A stretch of DNA of 64,000 nucleotides from Virgibacillus halodenitrificans JCM 12304 (GTDB taxonomy: Bacteria > Bacillota > Bacilli > Bacillales > Amphibacillaceae), in assembly GCF_001310895.1 (NCBI RefSeq), contig NZ_BAZS01000001.1:228983-292982 (forward strand), read 5' to 3'. The notes beneath the pieces are model-generated. The model saw only the letters and a list, made by a program, of their open reading frames with translations. It did not search any database and was not told where the DNA came from. The translations under genes were made by a program, and so were the position numbers. Of the stretch, positions 52,831 through 63,356 are shown piece by piece. Each line of letters opens with the position of its first letter. Within the stretch, counting starts at the first letter, position 1.

Positions 52831-53615
52831 CAGCGTTAGAGATTCGGCAACTAACGACGATGTCAGAACTGTACGAGATGCAAAAGGTGGAAGCTGCTGT
52901 ATGGCAGATGGATCCCATTCCTGTTCACCAGACGTTTACCGCATTGCATCATGGAGGTGTTGTCCTGGGTGCCTTCGAGGAGGGTCAGATGGTAGGATTT
53001 TTGTATAGCTTTGCTGGTTTTGATGGAAAAGCGTCCTATCTATGCTCCCATATGATGGGGATGCTGCCCGGTTATCGCATGAACGGACTTGGAGAGGCAT
53101 TGAAATTTAAGCAGGCGAAAATTGCGCGCACGCTTGGTTATGATATGATCACATGGACATACGATCCGTTGGAGAGTAGAAATGCCTATGTGAACCTGCA
53201 TAAGCTAGGTGCAGTAGGTGCGATTTATCACCCGAATCATTATGGTGATATGGATGATGAATTGAACCGTGGCCTACCGACAGATAGGTTTCAGATTCAG
53301 TGGGAACTGGATGAAAAGAAGAGCGTACAGCCCGCGACCTGGGATATAGAGCTTGTGTTGCTCGACGGTGGCAGGCATGGTGAACCAATTATTAAAAAGC
53401 ATTTGGAAACAGGGGACGTTATCGATAGTTCTACTTATTTTGTGGCAATCCCAGCCGATTTTCAGACGATGAAGCAAGCAGATTTTACCCTTGCAAAAAG
53501 CTGGCGCCAGGAAACAGGAAAGGTATTTAAGAAGCTCTTCGATCACGGTTTTCAAGCAAGAGATCTACTTCGTACGAAAGAAGAAGCATACAGTTACTAC
53601 GTATTTACTAAATAG
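52827..53615 (+). CDS. GNAT-family acyltransferase (putative D-amino acid N-succinyltransferase)
   Basis: 262 residues behind GGAGGGGG. The acetyl-CoA-fold core includes [40 protein letters not shown] (the pyrophosphate loop) and [20 protein letters not shown]. It belongs to the long COG3375-type GNATs found next to NSAR genes. The inferred reaction is transfer of succinyl from succinyl-CoA to D-amino acids. Genes before and after overlap it by 4 and 1 nt or are directly abutting, so the three enzymes are made together. Confidence 0.78.
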   Translation: MTALEIRQLTTMSELYEMQKVEAAVWQMDPIPVHQTFTALHHGGVVLGAFEEGQMVGFLYSFAGFDGKASYLCSHMMGMLPGYRMNGLGEALKFKQAKIARTLGYDMITWTYDPLESRNAYVNLHKLGAVGAIYHPNHYGDMDDELNRGLPTDRFQIQWELDEKKSVQPATWDIELVLLDGGRHGEPIIKKHLETGDVIDSSTYFVAIPADFQTMKQADFTLAKSWRQETGKVFKKLFDHGFQARDLLRTKEEAYSYYVFTK

Positions 53616-53632
53616 TGAAGGGACGATGTATT

Positions 53633-54745
53633 TTGATTCCAATCAAACAAATTAAATTGCATAAATTAAAAATGAGGATGAAGCATCCGTTTACAACGAG
53701 CTTTGGCACAATGCAAGACAAAGAATTTTTCATTACAGAAGCAGTTGATGACAGGGGAAATCGGGGATTTGGCGAATCGGTTGCTTTTACCAATCCATGG
53801 TACAGCGAGGAGACAGTAGAAACGAACTTACATATGATGCGCGACTTTCTTATTCCAATTTTGCAAGAAGAACCAATCGTCCACCCTGATGACGTGTCAG
53901 CACTTTTCCAGCCAATCAAGCGGAATAATATGGCGAAGTCGGCTTTAGAAGGAGCAGTCTGGGATTTATATGCCAAACAGAACAATATGACACTTGCTAC
54001 AGCACTTGGGGGAGAGAAAAAGGAAATTGATGTTGGTATCAGCATTGGAATTCAACCATCTGTAGAGAAGTTAATTGATACAGTCGGTGACTTTGTTGCT
54101 GAAGGGTACAAGCGTATTAAAATTAAAATCAAGCCCGGTTGGGATGTAGATGTACTTCGCCGGGTTCGTGAAAAATTCCCCGACACTCCAATAATGGCAG
54201 ACGCCAATTCAGCCTATACGCTGGCAGATCTTGAGAATTTAAAAAAACTCGATGAGCTTGATTTAATGATGATTGAACAACCGTTGGCTCATGACGATAT
54301 TATCGACCATGCTACACTGCAAAAGGAGATGAAAACACCAATTTGTCTGGATGAAAGCATTCATTCATTGGAAGACACAAGAAAAGCCGTCGAGCTTGGC
54401 AGCTGTGAAATTATCAATATCAAAATAGGACGTGTGGGTGGTTTGTCAGAAGCCAAGCGTATTCATGACTACTGCCGTGATCACGGTATTGATGTTTGGT
54501 GTGGCGGCATGCTGGAAGCAGGAGTAGGCCGTGCACATAATATCGCGCTCACTACATTGGGAGGTTTTAATCTGCCGGGGGATACAGCTGGATCGTCCAG
54601 GTATTGGGAAAAAGATATTATCAAACCAGAGGTCACGGTGGAGAATGGTTTAATTTATGTTCCTGAAAAGCTAGGTATTGGTTACGAGATAGATGATTCT
54701 ATCTTGAACCAATTTAGAGTAGAAGAATATGTTTTTGATTTTTAA
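53633..54745 (+). CDS. N-succinylamino acid racemase / o-succinylbenzoate synthase family (enolase superfamily)
   Basis: 370 residues from TTG 53633, about 9 nt after AAGGGA; GTG 53615 is an alternative. Enolase-superfamily acid/base and metal residues are visible: KIKIKPGW (KxK), IMADANSAY (Asp), [10 protein letters not shown] (Glu), CLDESIHS (Asp-Glu) and [11 protein letters not shown] (Lys). [17 protein letters not shown] matches NSAR/OSBS. The gene is away from menaquinone genes and next to an M20 deacylase and a GNAT, so racemisation of N-succinyl amino acids is more likely than menaquinone synthesis. Confidence 0.85.
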   Translation: MIPIKQIKLHKLKMRMKHPFTTSFGTMQDKEFFITEAVDDRGNRGFGESVAFTNPWYSEETVETNLHMMRDFLIPILQEEPIVHPDDVSALFQPIKRNNMAKSALEGAVWDLYAKQNNMTLATALGGEKKEIDVGISIGIQPSVEKLIDTVGDFVAEGYKRIKIKIKPGWDVDVLRRVREKFPDTPIMADANSAYTLADLENLKKLDELDLMMIEQPLAHDDIIDHATLQKEMKTPICLDESIHSLEDTRKAVELGSCEIINIKIGRVGGLSEAKRIHDYCRDHGIDVWCGGMLEAGVGRAHNIALTTLGGFNLPGDTAGSSRYWEKDIIKPEVTVENGLIYVPEKLGIGYEIDDSILNQFRVEEYVFDF

Positions 54746-54766
54746 GTGGTAAAACTTGGACTATAT

Positions 54767-54807
54767 ATGAAAGAATCTCGCCAATTCAGATGGCGATTTT
54801 CTTTCAT
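54767..54807 (+). terminator. Terminator of the NSAR operon
   Basis: ATGAAAGAATCTCGCCA pairs imperfectly with TGGCGATTTTCTTTCAT across an 8-nt loop; the strongest part is CGCCA/TGGCG. There is no long T-run after the stem, but its 3' arm is T-rich. Confidence 0.6.
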
Positions 54808-54844
54808 GTATAATTAACTAAAAATTCAGTAATGTGGAGGCTAT

Positions 54845-55933
54845 ATGATGAAAATGAGTTTGAAGATTGCCGGTGCTTACATTGGACTGCTAGTTGGGGC
54901 AGGATTTGCATCAGGTCAGGAAGTGATGCAGTTTTTCACCAGTTTTGGTTGGAAAGGATTGATTGGAAGCGGTATTGCCACACTTCTGTTTGCTTTTCTG
55001 GGCATGCAAATCATGCAAATCGGCTCCGATCTGCAGACAGTGTCACATAAGGATGTCATTTATCACATATGCGGAAAGTACGTTGGTATAGGAATTGATA
55101 TTTTAGTTACTTTCTTCCTCTTTGGTGTTGCTACAGTAATGCTTGCAGGGAGTGGCTCCATTTTTCAGCAGCAGTTTGGCATATCGCCTATAGTTGGAGC
55201 CTTTATTCTTACAGTACTGGTAATTCTGACTCTCCTGATGAATGTCAAGAAAGTCATCTCCATTATCAGCATGGTTACACCATTGTTGCTCGTATTGATC
55301 TTTGCCATTACTTTGTATGCAGTTATCGCAAATGACACGGATATGAGTAAACTTGGCGCTGCTGCAACTGATCAGCCTTCTGCGGCACCAAATTGGCTGT
55401 TGGGTGGTTTCCTGTATGTATCCTATAACATTGCAGCAGGAATTTCGATGCTGGCAATTATCGGTGGTACAGTAAAGGACAGAAAAGTGGCTGGTTTTGG
55501 CGGTATGCTTGGTGGTCTAGGGTTAGGTCTGTTGCTATTTCTGATTAATGGGGCACTATTCATGAATGCCGATAAAATTCAAGGTTCAGCTATGCCTACA
55601 CTACTGTTGGCAACAGACTTGTCACCAGTGATAGGAATTCTTATGACGGTGGCTTTACTTGGTATGATATACAACACGGCGGTCGGCATGCTTTATGCAT
55701 TTACGGCGAGATTTGTCCAACCGGAAACCCCAAAGTTCAAGATCAGTATGGTCATCATCTGTCTGTTGTCCTTTGGTGTAAGTTTTATCGGATTCATTCA
55801 ATTGGTAGGTTCTGTTTATCCAATAACGGGTTACTTAGGGTTTGTGCTGATTTTGGCCATCCTGTTTGTTTGGATTAAAAATAGCAGACAAAATCGTTCG
55901 GTAGGGATAGAGGAGAGAGGGGAGGCGTTGTAG
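54845..55933 (+). CDS. YkvI-family membrane transporter
   Basis: 362 residues behind GGAGG. About ten membrane helices. AGAYIGLLVGAGFASGQEVM then QFFTSFGWKGLIGS is the hallmark N-terminus of the YkvI family, a LeuT-fold group near amino acid and SSS transporters, with an unwound-helix-like GAGFASGQE. It could export or import an amino acid related to the adjacent NSAR pathway. The terminator between them suggests its own promoter. ATG 54845 or 54848 may be used. Confidence 0.78.
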   Translation: MMKMSLKIAGAYIGLLVGAGFASGQEVMQFFTSFGWKGLIGSGIATLLFAFLGMQIMQIGSDLQTVSHKDVIYHICGKYVGIGIDILVTFFLFGVATVMLAGSGSIFQQQFGISPIVGAFILTVLVILTLLMNVKKVISIISMVTPLLLVLIFAITLYAVIANDTDMSKLGAAATDQPSAAPNWLLGGFLYVSYNIAAGISMLAIIGGTVKDRKVAGFGGMLGGLGLGLLLFLINGALFMNADKIQGSAMPTLLLATDLSPVIGILMTVALLGMIYNTAVGMLYAFTARFVQPETPKFKISMVIICLLSFGVSFIGFIQLVGSVYPITGYLGFVLILAILFVWIKNSRQNRSVGIEERGEAL

Positions 55934-55940
55934 GAAGTAG

Positions 55941-56036
55941 GGTGTCAGTTACTTCTCGAATAGTTTTAGATATACACTAAAATAATGAACCGTCATTAGA
56001 ACGTTTTAATGGCGGTTTAATTACTTATCGAGTTTG
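55941..56036 (+). repeat. Direct repeat with a covarying hairpin, left copy
   Basis: GGTGTCAGTTACTTCTCGAA then a stem AACCGTCATTA (55988-55998) with TAATGGCGGTT (56007-56017), then TTACTTATCGAGTTTG. The right copy at 56791 has the same order. Together they flank the coiled-coil gene at 56296. Confidence 0.65.
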
Positions 56037-56295
56037 GGCTGTATAGTGAGTAGAATTGCTGGGGGCATATCCCAATCGAACCTAACAGAGAAAAGTAACC
56101 CGATATTTTTAATAATATTAGAAAGGTTAAAGTAATCAACCTAATTATGTATCCTAATTTCTGAGTTCCTCCCCTCTCATAGAGAGTATATGGCTATAAC
56201 CTACTTTTGTCGCATATACGTCAAACAAAACCATACTAAGCCTTTAAATATGAAGTATTATCGCATATAATGTCTTTAATAGGGGGTGATACAAT

Positions 56296-56592
56296 ATGGA
56301 AAAGCATGAACTAAATGAGGTTCTTAATGCTCTCAAGCAATATTCTGGGGAAATTACTGGGAAAATAACCGAACTTGAGACAAGTATGAGTGACATGAAG
56401 GGTGCACTTGAGAGCCGTATGGATAATATGAAGACTGAGCTGGAGAATCGCATGGATGAACGTTTTGATCGCATGGAAGCAAAGCTTAATGGTTCACGTG
56501 TCGAATTAACAGAAATACAAGAAACGGTTGACTTTCTCTCAAGCAAAACTGTGCAGCACGAGAAGAAACTTCGTAAACTCCTCAATCAGTAA
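56296..56592 (+). CDS. Short coiled-coil protein, paralogue 2
   Basis: 98 residues behind GGGGGTGAT. It matches the protein at 41679 along its length except for one extra 11-residue unit: here SDMKGALESRMD is followed by NMKTELENRMDERFDRMEAK, whereas the other has a single such unit. This looks like duplication of one hendecad turn of the coiled coil. No function known. It is bracketed by direct repeats at 55941 and 56791. Confidence 0.72.
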   Translation: MEKHELNEVLNALKQYSGEITGKITELETSMSDMKGALESRMDNMKTELENRMDERFDRMEAKLNGSRVELTEIQETVDFLSSKTVQHEKKLRKLLNQ

Positions 56593-56664
56593 AATACACA
56601 CTACAACATACTTTTTCAGGTTATGGGTATTTGTAACTCCCCGAATTTTTCTACTTATCATTCA

Positions 56665-56805
56665 TTAGACCCTCTTTTCCACTACTATATCCACTAGTTC
56701 TTTATCTAGAGCATCTGTTAAATTATAGATTTGTTTTAGAAAAGGAAACTTAAACATACGAATAGGCAGTTTTACATTGCTTAAGTTATGGTGCCAGTAC
56801 TCCAT
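56665..56805 (-). pseudogene. Possible 46-codon gene remnant
   Basis: The frame MEYWHHNLSNVKLPIRMFKF continues with PFLKQIYNLTDALDKELVDI and ends VVEKRV. It starts inside the right-hand repeat at 56791 and has no ribosome site, so it is more likely a truncated gene end than an active gene. I do not recognise the family. The stretch 56900-57280 shows only a small hairpin (TCTCCG/CGGAGA near 57007-57038) and the promoter region of the next gene. Confidence 0.3.
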
Positions 56806-56890
56806 GGATATTGTCGATATACAACAAATAATGAACTGCCATTAGAATGTTTTAATGGCAGTTTATTTATTTAATTACTTATCGAGTTTG
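56791..56890 (+). repeat. Direct repeat with a covarying hairpin, right copy
   Basis: GTGCCAGTACTCCATGGATA then AACTGCCATTA (56834-56844) paired with TAATGGCAGTT (56853-56863), then TTACTTATCGAGTTTG. Compared with the left copy, one C-G pair has become U-A and one U-G has become C-G, so the stem is preserved while the sequence changes. Confidence 0.65.
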
Positions 56891-57300
56891 AATTTTTAAC
56901 GTCTACTATTTCTTAAATTTGAAAATAGTGCTTATGAACTAATTACTTTTATATAATTTTGAAAATTTATTCTATACAGAATACTGACTTCCGAATTCAA
57001 GAAAAAATCTCCGATAATAATAAGATTTAGCCGGAGACTAAATTATATGATAAAAATGCTAGTCAAAGATTCTGTTACTAAGCAAGCTTCCTTTAAAAAA
57101 CATAAATGACAGCGGTTACATTCTTTGGGTGTTACTAACGATTAAGGAAGCTAATATAGCTGAAAAAAGGGGAGGTTCTTATCAGATTCATCTAGTTAAG
57201 ATAGTGCCAAAAAATAAATGGTATAAGTGTTTAATTAAAAGCTTTAACTCTTAAACTGCGACCTCTTCCAATTCAATTAATACAATTCAGGAGTGATTTT

Positions 57301-60300
57301 TTGAAAAAATTAAAAGTAATTTTTTTCGTTATTTTCACCGCTTTGTTTTACCCACTGATAAGTTCGCAAATAGACATTGCTTATGCTGCTAATAAGGAAA
57401 CTAGTAACCTTTTGAAAAATGGAGGGTTTGAAGAAACAATAGAAAATAAAGAGTGGTTGAATTCTCAGGGACCAGCGGACTGGAGTCAATGGAAAGCAAG
57501 TGGCGACCCCGAATTAGTAGTAGATAATCAAATTAGTCATTCAGGAAAGAAATCTATTAAAATTCAAGCTTCTAGTGACAGCCGTGTATCAGTAGAGCAG
57601 GATGTGATGGTCATTTCCGGAAAAGAATATAAACTTTCTGCTTGGGTTAAAACAGATAAAGTTACCAGTAACCATGGTGCCAGGTTGCGTTTAACTTTTT
57701 TAGGTGATAAAAAGGTTTATGAGTATTCAAATGAAGTAACCGGTACCTCAGGCTGGAAGCATATTGAAAAGATTGTTAAAGTCCCTGAAGGCTATAACAC
57801 TGTCCGTATTCAAAATTTCTTGGAAAAAGGTACAGGTACCGTTTGGTTTGATGATATTACGCTTGAAGAATGGGACTCAAGTGATAAGGATAAAGAGTCT
57901 TCATTTTCGTTTGAATCTGGGGTGCCTGATGCCTTCTCAACAGATAGTGGATCAACAATAAAAACAACAGAGGCTCGTTACAAGGATGGAAAAAATTCAC
58001 TTGAATGGACCTTCAAAGCGGATTCACAATTGACGATTAATAACCCAATTGATTTAAAAAACATGAATAAAGATACCTTTGGAATATGGATATATAATGA
58101 AACCCCGATTAATGATGAGTTGATCTTTGATTTTGGCAGCAATGGTAAAACCGACGCATCATTTACTTTTAACTTAAATTTTACAGGTTGGCGAACGGCA
58201 TGGGTGCCTTTTCATGATATGGAAGGAAATCCGAACTTTAATATGAATACAGTCTCTATTACTGCTCCAAAAAGTGTAACAGAAGGAAAGCTGTATATGG
58301 ATCAAATGGTATTAAGTAATCCGGTGGACCCGCGTTATCCTACAAGAGATGTTCAGGTACCGTTTGTAAATAAAGAAGCTGACCAAAGCCCAAATGCACA
58401 TTGGCTATCCTTGTATAAATTCGATTCTTTGCTCCCGAAGAGTTATGAAGCTAACACAACGGAGGAAGATCGCAGTTCGTTGCAAACGATAGAGGATAGA
58501 TACAAAGAATTTGAGCTGCGAGAAGCTGAGGAAGTTACTAATCAGTACATGAAAAATATACAAGAACAATTTGCATCTTACAAGATTACAAGAGGTAATA
58601 ATGCGATAACTGGGAGACCAGTTAATTTGAAAAATATCAAGGATATTTATCCAAAAGAAGCCTATGATGAAATAGAAAAACTGGTTAATGGGATTGATGT
58701 GAGAGATTATACTGATTTTATGAAAGAAGTAGCAGTGGCTTATCAAACCACTGATAATGAGACATATAAAAGTGAACTGAAATCTATTTTTCTTGATCTT
58801 TTAGAACACATGCATGATCAAGGATGGGCATGGGGGAGTAGTCTTGGATCCATGCATCATTTGGGCTATAACATGCGTGGATACTATCCAGCTGTGGTGC
58901 TTATGAAGGACGAGCTAAAAGAGGCTGGATTGTTGAATCGTACTCAAAAAATGATGAGCTGGTATACAGGTATAGGAAGGATTTATGAAGATCTAAATAA
59001 AAATTACGCCAATATTGATATTCTTAATACGACACTAAAGGGCATGGTGGCGACTATTTTAGTTGAGGAGGATAAAGAGAAGCAAATCGCTTTGTTAGAG
59101 CGACTTAGAGATTGGTTGAATCAAGCTTGCTTCCGGCTCCGGGATTAATGCCAGCATTTAAGCCAGATGGCTCTGCCTTTCATCACATGGGATTCTATCC
59201 AGCATATGCAAGAGATGCGTTTGAGGGAATGACTCCTGTCGTTTTTATGTTAAGTAATACAACATTTCATATAAGTGAAGAGGCACATGGAATGTTGAAA
59301 AAGGCTGTGTTAGCAAGCCGTTTATATTCTAATAAATATGAGTGGCTAATAGGAGTAGCTGGTCGTCATCCAACAAACCGTCTTCATCTGGAAAGTTTCG
59401 CATTTAAATATATGGCTCTTGCTGGTACGCCAGATGGAAAGGAAGATATTGATCCTGAATTAGCTGCAGCTTACCTTCGCCTTGTTGAACCAGAGAATGT
59501 AGATGAAACAACCATGCGTCTCAAATCTATGGGATATAAAGCAGAAGCTGCACCTAACGGAAATTGGACGATGAATTATGGAGTACTTGCACTGCATCGG
59601 AGAGATAATTGGCTTGTTGGTGTAAAAGGACATCATCGCTATCATTGGTCGAATGAAATTTACTCTAACGCAAATTTGTTTGGTAGATATACTACTTATG
59701 GCCAAATTCAAATTTTAGGTAAGGGTAATCCTGTCAACTATTTAGACAGTGGTTATACTCAGGAAGGCTGGGATTGGAACCGTTGGCCTGGTACTACAAC
59801 GAAACATCTTCCTATTGATAAGCTAAGGGCAAAATCAACTACTGAAATGCTGCTAACAGATGAGTCCTATGCGGGTGGGCTAAACATCGAAGGAGAAAAT
59901 GGGATGTTTGCTATGAAGCTTCACGAACATCCAAAATATGATGAATCATTTAGAGCAAGAAAATCCGTTTTTATGTTTGATAACAGGATTATTGCACTTG
60001 GTTCCAATATTGAAAACACAGATCAACAGCATGAAACGGAAACAACGTTGTTTCAAAATCATATGGTTAATAAAAAGGATCCTGTTCGAGTTAACGGTAA
60101 AAAGGTAACAGACTTCCCATATGAAAATACGTTAAATGGAAATAAATCTGTGTGGATGCTTGATAACAAAGATAATGGTTACTACATTCCTGCCGGTCAG
60201 GAGATAGGCATTCATAAAGAAACTCAACATTCCAGAGATCAAAAAGACGACAGGGATACCCAAGGGGATTTTGCGACAGCGTGGCTTAAGCATGGTAAAG

Positions 60301-60869
60301 CGCCTGATAACGGGTCATATGAGTATGCCATTCTTGTCGATTCCAACCCCGGCCAAATTAATGCATTTACCCGTAAAATGGATAAATCCAATCATGCACC
60401 ATATACAGTGCTACAAAAGGATTATGATGCGCATATTGTCAAAGATAGTAAATCAAAAACAACCGGTTATGCCATTATGGAACCAAATGATTCCCTTGAT
60501 AAGGGCCATATTATTTCGGTCGATACGCCATCAATGATTATGATTAAAGAACAGGGGAATGATCTAATCCTTTCAGAGGTGGACCCAGACTGGCATTTGT
60601 ATGAAGGGAAGGATGAGGATCAATATGACGACAATGGCAATTTTATTGGAGGAGAAGGTCCTTATTCGCGTCCTTGGAAAGAAAATGAAAGTAAGGTGCA
60701 TCAACTCCGTCTGACACTAAAAGGTGAATGGAGATTAAAGGAAAAGGGGGATAAATATCGTATCATTTCCAATGATGATGGCAAGACGGTATTAGAATTT
60801 GATAATAAAGACGCCATGCCAATTGAAATTCAACTTGCACCTGTCAAAGACACTTATAATGCTGATTAA
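57301..60869 (+). pseudogene. Secreted chondroitinase ABC-like polysaccharide lyase (PL8), one frameshift
   Basis: About 1190 residues if repaired. Order: TTG start behind AGGAGTG, signal peptide ending near AYAANK, a carbohydrate-binding-like domain (LLKNGGFEETIENKEW; WFDDITLEEW), a Lyase_N-like beta domain, then the alpha-helical catalytic domain with active-site AFHHMGFYPAYARD and GRHPTNRLHLES, and C-terminal beta domains. The first frame stops at 59148 after WLNQACFRLRD. One extra T near 59125 restores WLNQALLPAPGLMPAFKPDG. It would degrade chondroitin-type or related uronic-acid polysaccharides outside the cell. The lesion is again a homopolymer deletion. Confidence 0.83.
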
Positions 60870-61198
60870 GTAAAATCTGTTAAAGGCTTTGATTAGGGTG
60901 AAGCTTTTGCATCAAAGTATTGTCAAACGCCATCATTCTGAAGAAAAAAAAGTTGCTAAGAAAGATGTTAAACATATGGAAGAGTTCAAAGATAACTTTT
61001 TAATTGGAAGGATAGTAAGCTGCTGTCTGATGAAGCATTTAACCAGCTTAGCAAGAATGCGGAAATTTTCATAGATAACTGACATTTGGGATAAGGTGCG
61101 ATTTATCGGAAATCTGTGGTGAATTCTTGGATGGCAATTGTAAGGATTGTGTGTAGAAAGAGAAGTGCTTGAAACTTACTCAATGATATAAATGAAAG

Positions 61199-61258
61199 AG
61201 CAAGCGTAATATATCTCCTGGTATTATATGGAGGGAAGGTTTTACGCTTGCTTTTTTT
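61199..61258 (+). terminator. Rho-independent terminator
   Basis: AGCAAGCGTAA at 61199-61209 pairs with TTACGCTTGCT at 61242-61252 and seven T follow. It may end the lyase transcript. The 330 nt between (60870-61198) contain an open stretch without support as a gene. Confidence 0.82.
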
Positions 61259-61452
61259 ATGTTAAATTAGTTTTTTTGGTAAAAGTAGAGAGTGTGTGTA
61301 TTATTTGAAAGTATAGGATGGTATGCAGTTGAATGAAGCTTGAAAGTTGATTAGTTAGAGTTGGCAAAAGTCGGGGATGCCGTTTCTGGACTTCTTGGTC
61401 CTAGGGTCAGCTTTCAAAGACAATTCAAAAAAGAAGTATATGGGATTTTTTT

Positions 61453-61617
61453 ATGTCTGCTTTAGCCATTTTTTGTTCTGTATTATTTTTTAGTGTACAT
61501 CAATTGGAGCCATTAATTATTGCCGGTATGGCAGGCGGAATTACAACAGTATATATTGCTAAGAAACCTTTTACCAGACAAAAAACTATTAAACAATTTA
61601 TTAATGAAGAGATATAA
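61453..61617 (+). CDS. Possible small membrane protein, 54 residues
   Basis: The frame MSALAIFCSVLFFSVHQLEP then LIIAGMAGGITTVYIA has two hydrophobic helices and a basic tail (KKPFTRQKTIKQFINEEI). No clear ribosome site precedes the ATG, and an upstream stretch near 61395 resembles the GGGTCAG block of the dispersed repeats. It may be the end of a truncated gene. It is followed 63 nt later by another membrane protein gene. Confidence 0.35.
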   Translation: MSALAIFCSVLFFSVHQLEPLIIAGMAGGITTVYIAKKPFTRQKTIKQFINEEI

Positions 61618-61680
61618 CTGTAGACTTTTTAATTAATATCTTTATAGAAGTAAAAGTGAAATTTAAAAGGAGCAAACGGA

Positions 61681-62217
61681 ATGAAATTAATCCCTTTTTA
61701 TCGACTACAAGGAAAAAACATGGATCAGTATACCTTGTTCTTAGATAAGCAGGAGAACCGCATCTACAAGGTAAACAACAGGGATGAAAATAATATTTTA
61801 TATTGGGTCGCTTTCGTTCTTGTGTTAGCGATATTTAGAGCTGTCAGATCAATTCATTTACCAGTTTATCATCCAATTGCCGTAGTTTTTTGTATAATGG
61901 TTGGCCTGATTATATCTATCACTCTGGGGATCGTTGTCTACAAGACCTACTATCGAGATCTAAAGGAAGTTTATTTGACGGGGCCTGAATTGATGGAATA
62001 CATAAAACGCGGAAAGAAAAGTTTAAAGATAGAAGTTTGGCTTACAGGGATTATGTTTATCTTCTTCATTTTAACTATTTTATTATTTATGATGAACTAC
62101 TGGATTGTATGGTATCTGGTAAATATAACTATCGGATTTTTATTGACTATATTGATATCTGGTTTGCCGCCTGAAAGATTTAGGTTAAGCAAAAAATCAT
62201 TTGTTGACGAGGGATAG
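61681..62217 (+). CDS. Four-helix membrane protein, unknown
   Basis: 178 residues behind AAAAGGAGC. Hydrophobic helices at ~41-58, 65-87, 118-138 and 141-160 (WLTGIMFIFFILTILLFMMN), with a soluble N-terminus (YTLFLDKQENRIYKV) that looks like a small beta hairpin. I do not recognise a family. It is separated by ~180 nt from the ParA gene and may not be functionally linked. Confidence 0.6.
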   Translation: MKLIPFYRLQGKNMDQYTLFLDKQENRIYKVNNRDENNILYWVAFVLVLAIFRAVRSIHLPVYHPIAVVFCIMVGLIISITLGIVVYKTYYRDLKEVYLTGPELMEYIKRGKKSLKIEVWLTGIMFIFFILTILLFMMNYWIVWYLVNITIGFLLTILISGLPPERFRLSKKSFVDEG

Positions 62218-62396
62218 AGGAACTACTACTAGTCTTGTATTAAGTAGTGTGCATATGCATACCCTCCCCCAATGATATATCACACAACTTCCCCTTAACC
62301 CCCAATCCCACCAACCAACCTCAGCCAAAATCCGAATTTCTCCTTCCAATAATGAAAGTTGTCATGCCACTTCGCATATATATTTAACCGGTGCAC

Positions 62397-63356
62397 ATGA
62401 AGGGGGAGAGGATTATTGGGGTAATTTCGGTCATGAATTATAAGGGTGGTGTTGGTAAAACAACGCTCTCTGCTAATATTGCGGCAGAATTGGCAAATAG
62501 AGGGAAGCATGTGTTGCTCATCGATCTGGACCCACAGACAAATTTGACTTTATCGTTTATGCAGTTTGAGGAATGGTTGGCACTAGATCGGCAGGAGCGG
62601 ACAATTAAGCATTGGTATGACGACTTTTTGGATAGTGATGGGGAGCTTTCTCTTGGAGATTTAATTGTTACACCGTATCTTGTTAACCAGCGATTGGAAA
62701 ATAATCGAGGCAGAATTGATTTGATATGTTCCCAATTGGAATTGATTCATGTTGACATGGAGCTTTCAAGCAGACTGGGAGGGAACACAGATCGCACAAT
62801 TCGTAGCAATTATTTGAGGGTGTTATCAAGATTACGTATGAAACTGGATGAAATAAAAGATGGGTACGATATGGTCCTGATCGATTGTCCGCCGAATTTC
62901 AATTTGGTCACACAAAATGCCCTTGTCGCCAGTGATGGATATGTGGTGCCGGCAAAGGCAGATTACTTATCAACATTGGGAATTGATACACTAATACGTC
63001 ATGTTCATACATTGAAAAAGAAATATAACCGTTTTTGTGAGGAAGCAGACCATTCGATCGAGAAGATTGACCCACAAGAGCTCGGTGTCGTATTCACGAT
63101 GATCTCCTTCTATAGTGGGGAACCAATTGCTGCACAGCGCGAATATATGAAACAAGTGGAAAGGGATCATGCTTGTTTCCAGAGTTATATGCGTGAAAAT
63201 ACAACCTTTTTTGCACCAGCACCTGAAACTGGTATACCTGTAATACTGACAAAAGGGCAGAGCACATTACAGGAAAATATACGTAATGAAATTAAGCAAA
63301 TTGTAAATGAACTAACTACTTTTCATGTGAATTACGGCGGACAGAAGCATGAGTAA
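62397..63356 (+). CDS. ParA/Soj-family partition ATPase
   Basis: About 319 residues. Deviant Walker A is NYKGGVGKTTLSANIAAELA, with DLDPQTNLTLSF and MVLIDCPPNFNLVTQNALVA following, all standard for ParA. A 45-residue insert (FEEWLALDRQERTIKHWYDD) is larger than in Soj. The start is unclear: ATG 62397 has no ribosome site, while GGGGGAGAGG at 62402-62411 points to ATT 62415. It overlaps the next gene by 8 nt. No ParB is encoded here, so the partner may fill that role. The AT-poor stretch 62218-62396 holds nothing recognisable. Confidence 0.85.
   Translation: MKGERIIGVISVMNYKGGVGKTTLSANIAAELANRGKHVLLIDLDPQTNLTLSFMQFEEWLALDRQERTIKHWYDDFLDSDGELSLGDLIVTPYLVNQRLENNRGRIDLICSQLELIHVDMELSSRLGGNTDRTIRSNYLRVLSRLRMKLDEIKDGYDMVLIDCPPNFNLVTQNALVASDGYVVPAKADYLSTLGIDTLIRHVHTLKKKYNRFCEEADHSIEKIDPQELGVVFTMISFYSGEPIAAQREYMKQVERDHACFQSYMRENTTFFAPAPETGIPVILTKGQSTLQENIRNEIKQIVNELTTFHVNYGGQKHE

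Noticed and set aside
53633..54745. menC (o-succinylbenzoate synthase) for menaquinone synthesis
   Set aside because: No men genes are nearby, while the M20 and GNAT partners match the N-succinylamino acid racemase pathway; both activities are possible in this family.
5128..56890. CRISPR array
   Set aside because: The repeats are kilobases apart, of variable length and without regular spacers or cas genes.
60889..61074. 61-codon frame after the lyase gene
   Set aside because: No ribosome site, no domain, and poor coding character; it lies in the 3' region before a terminator.
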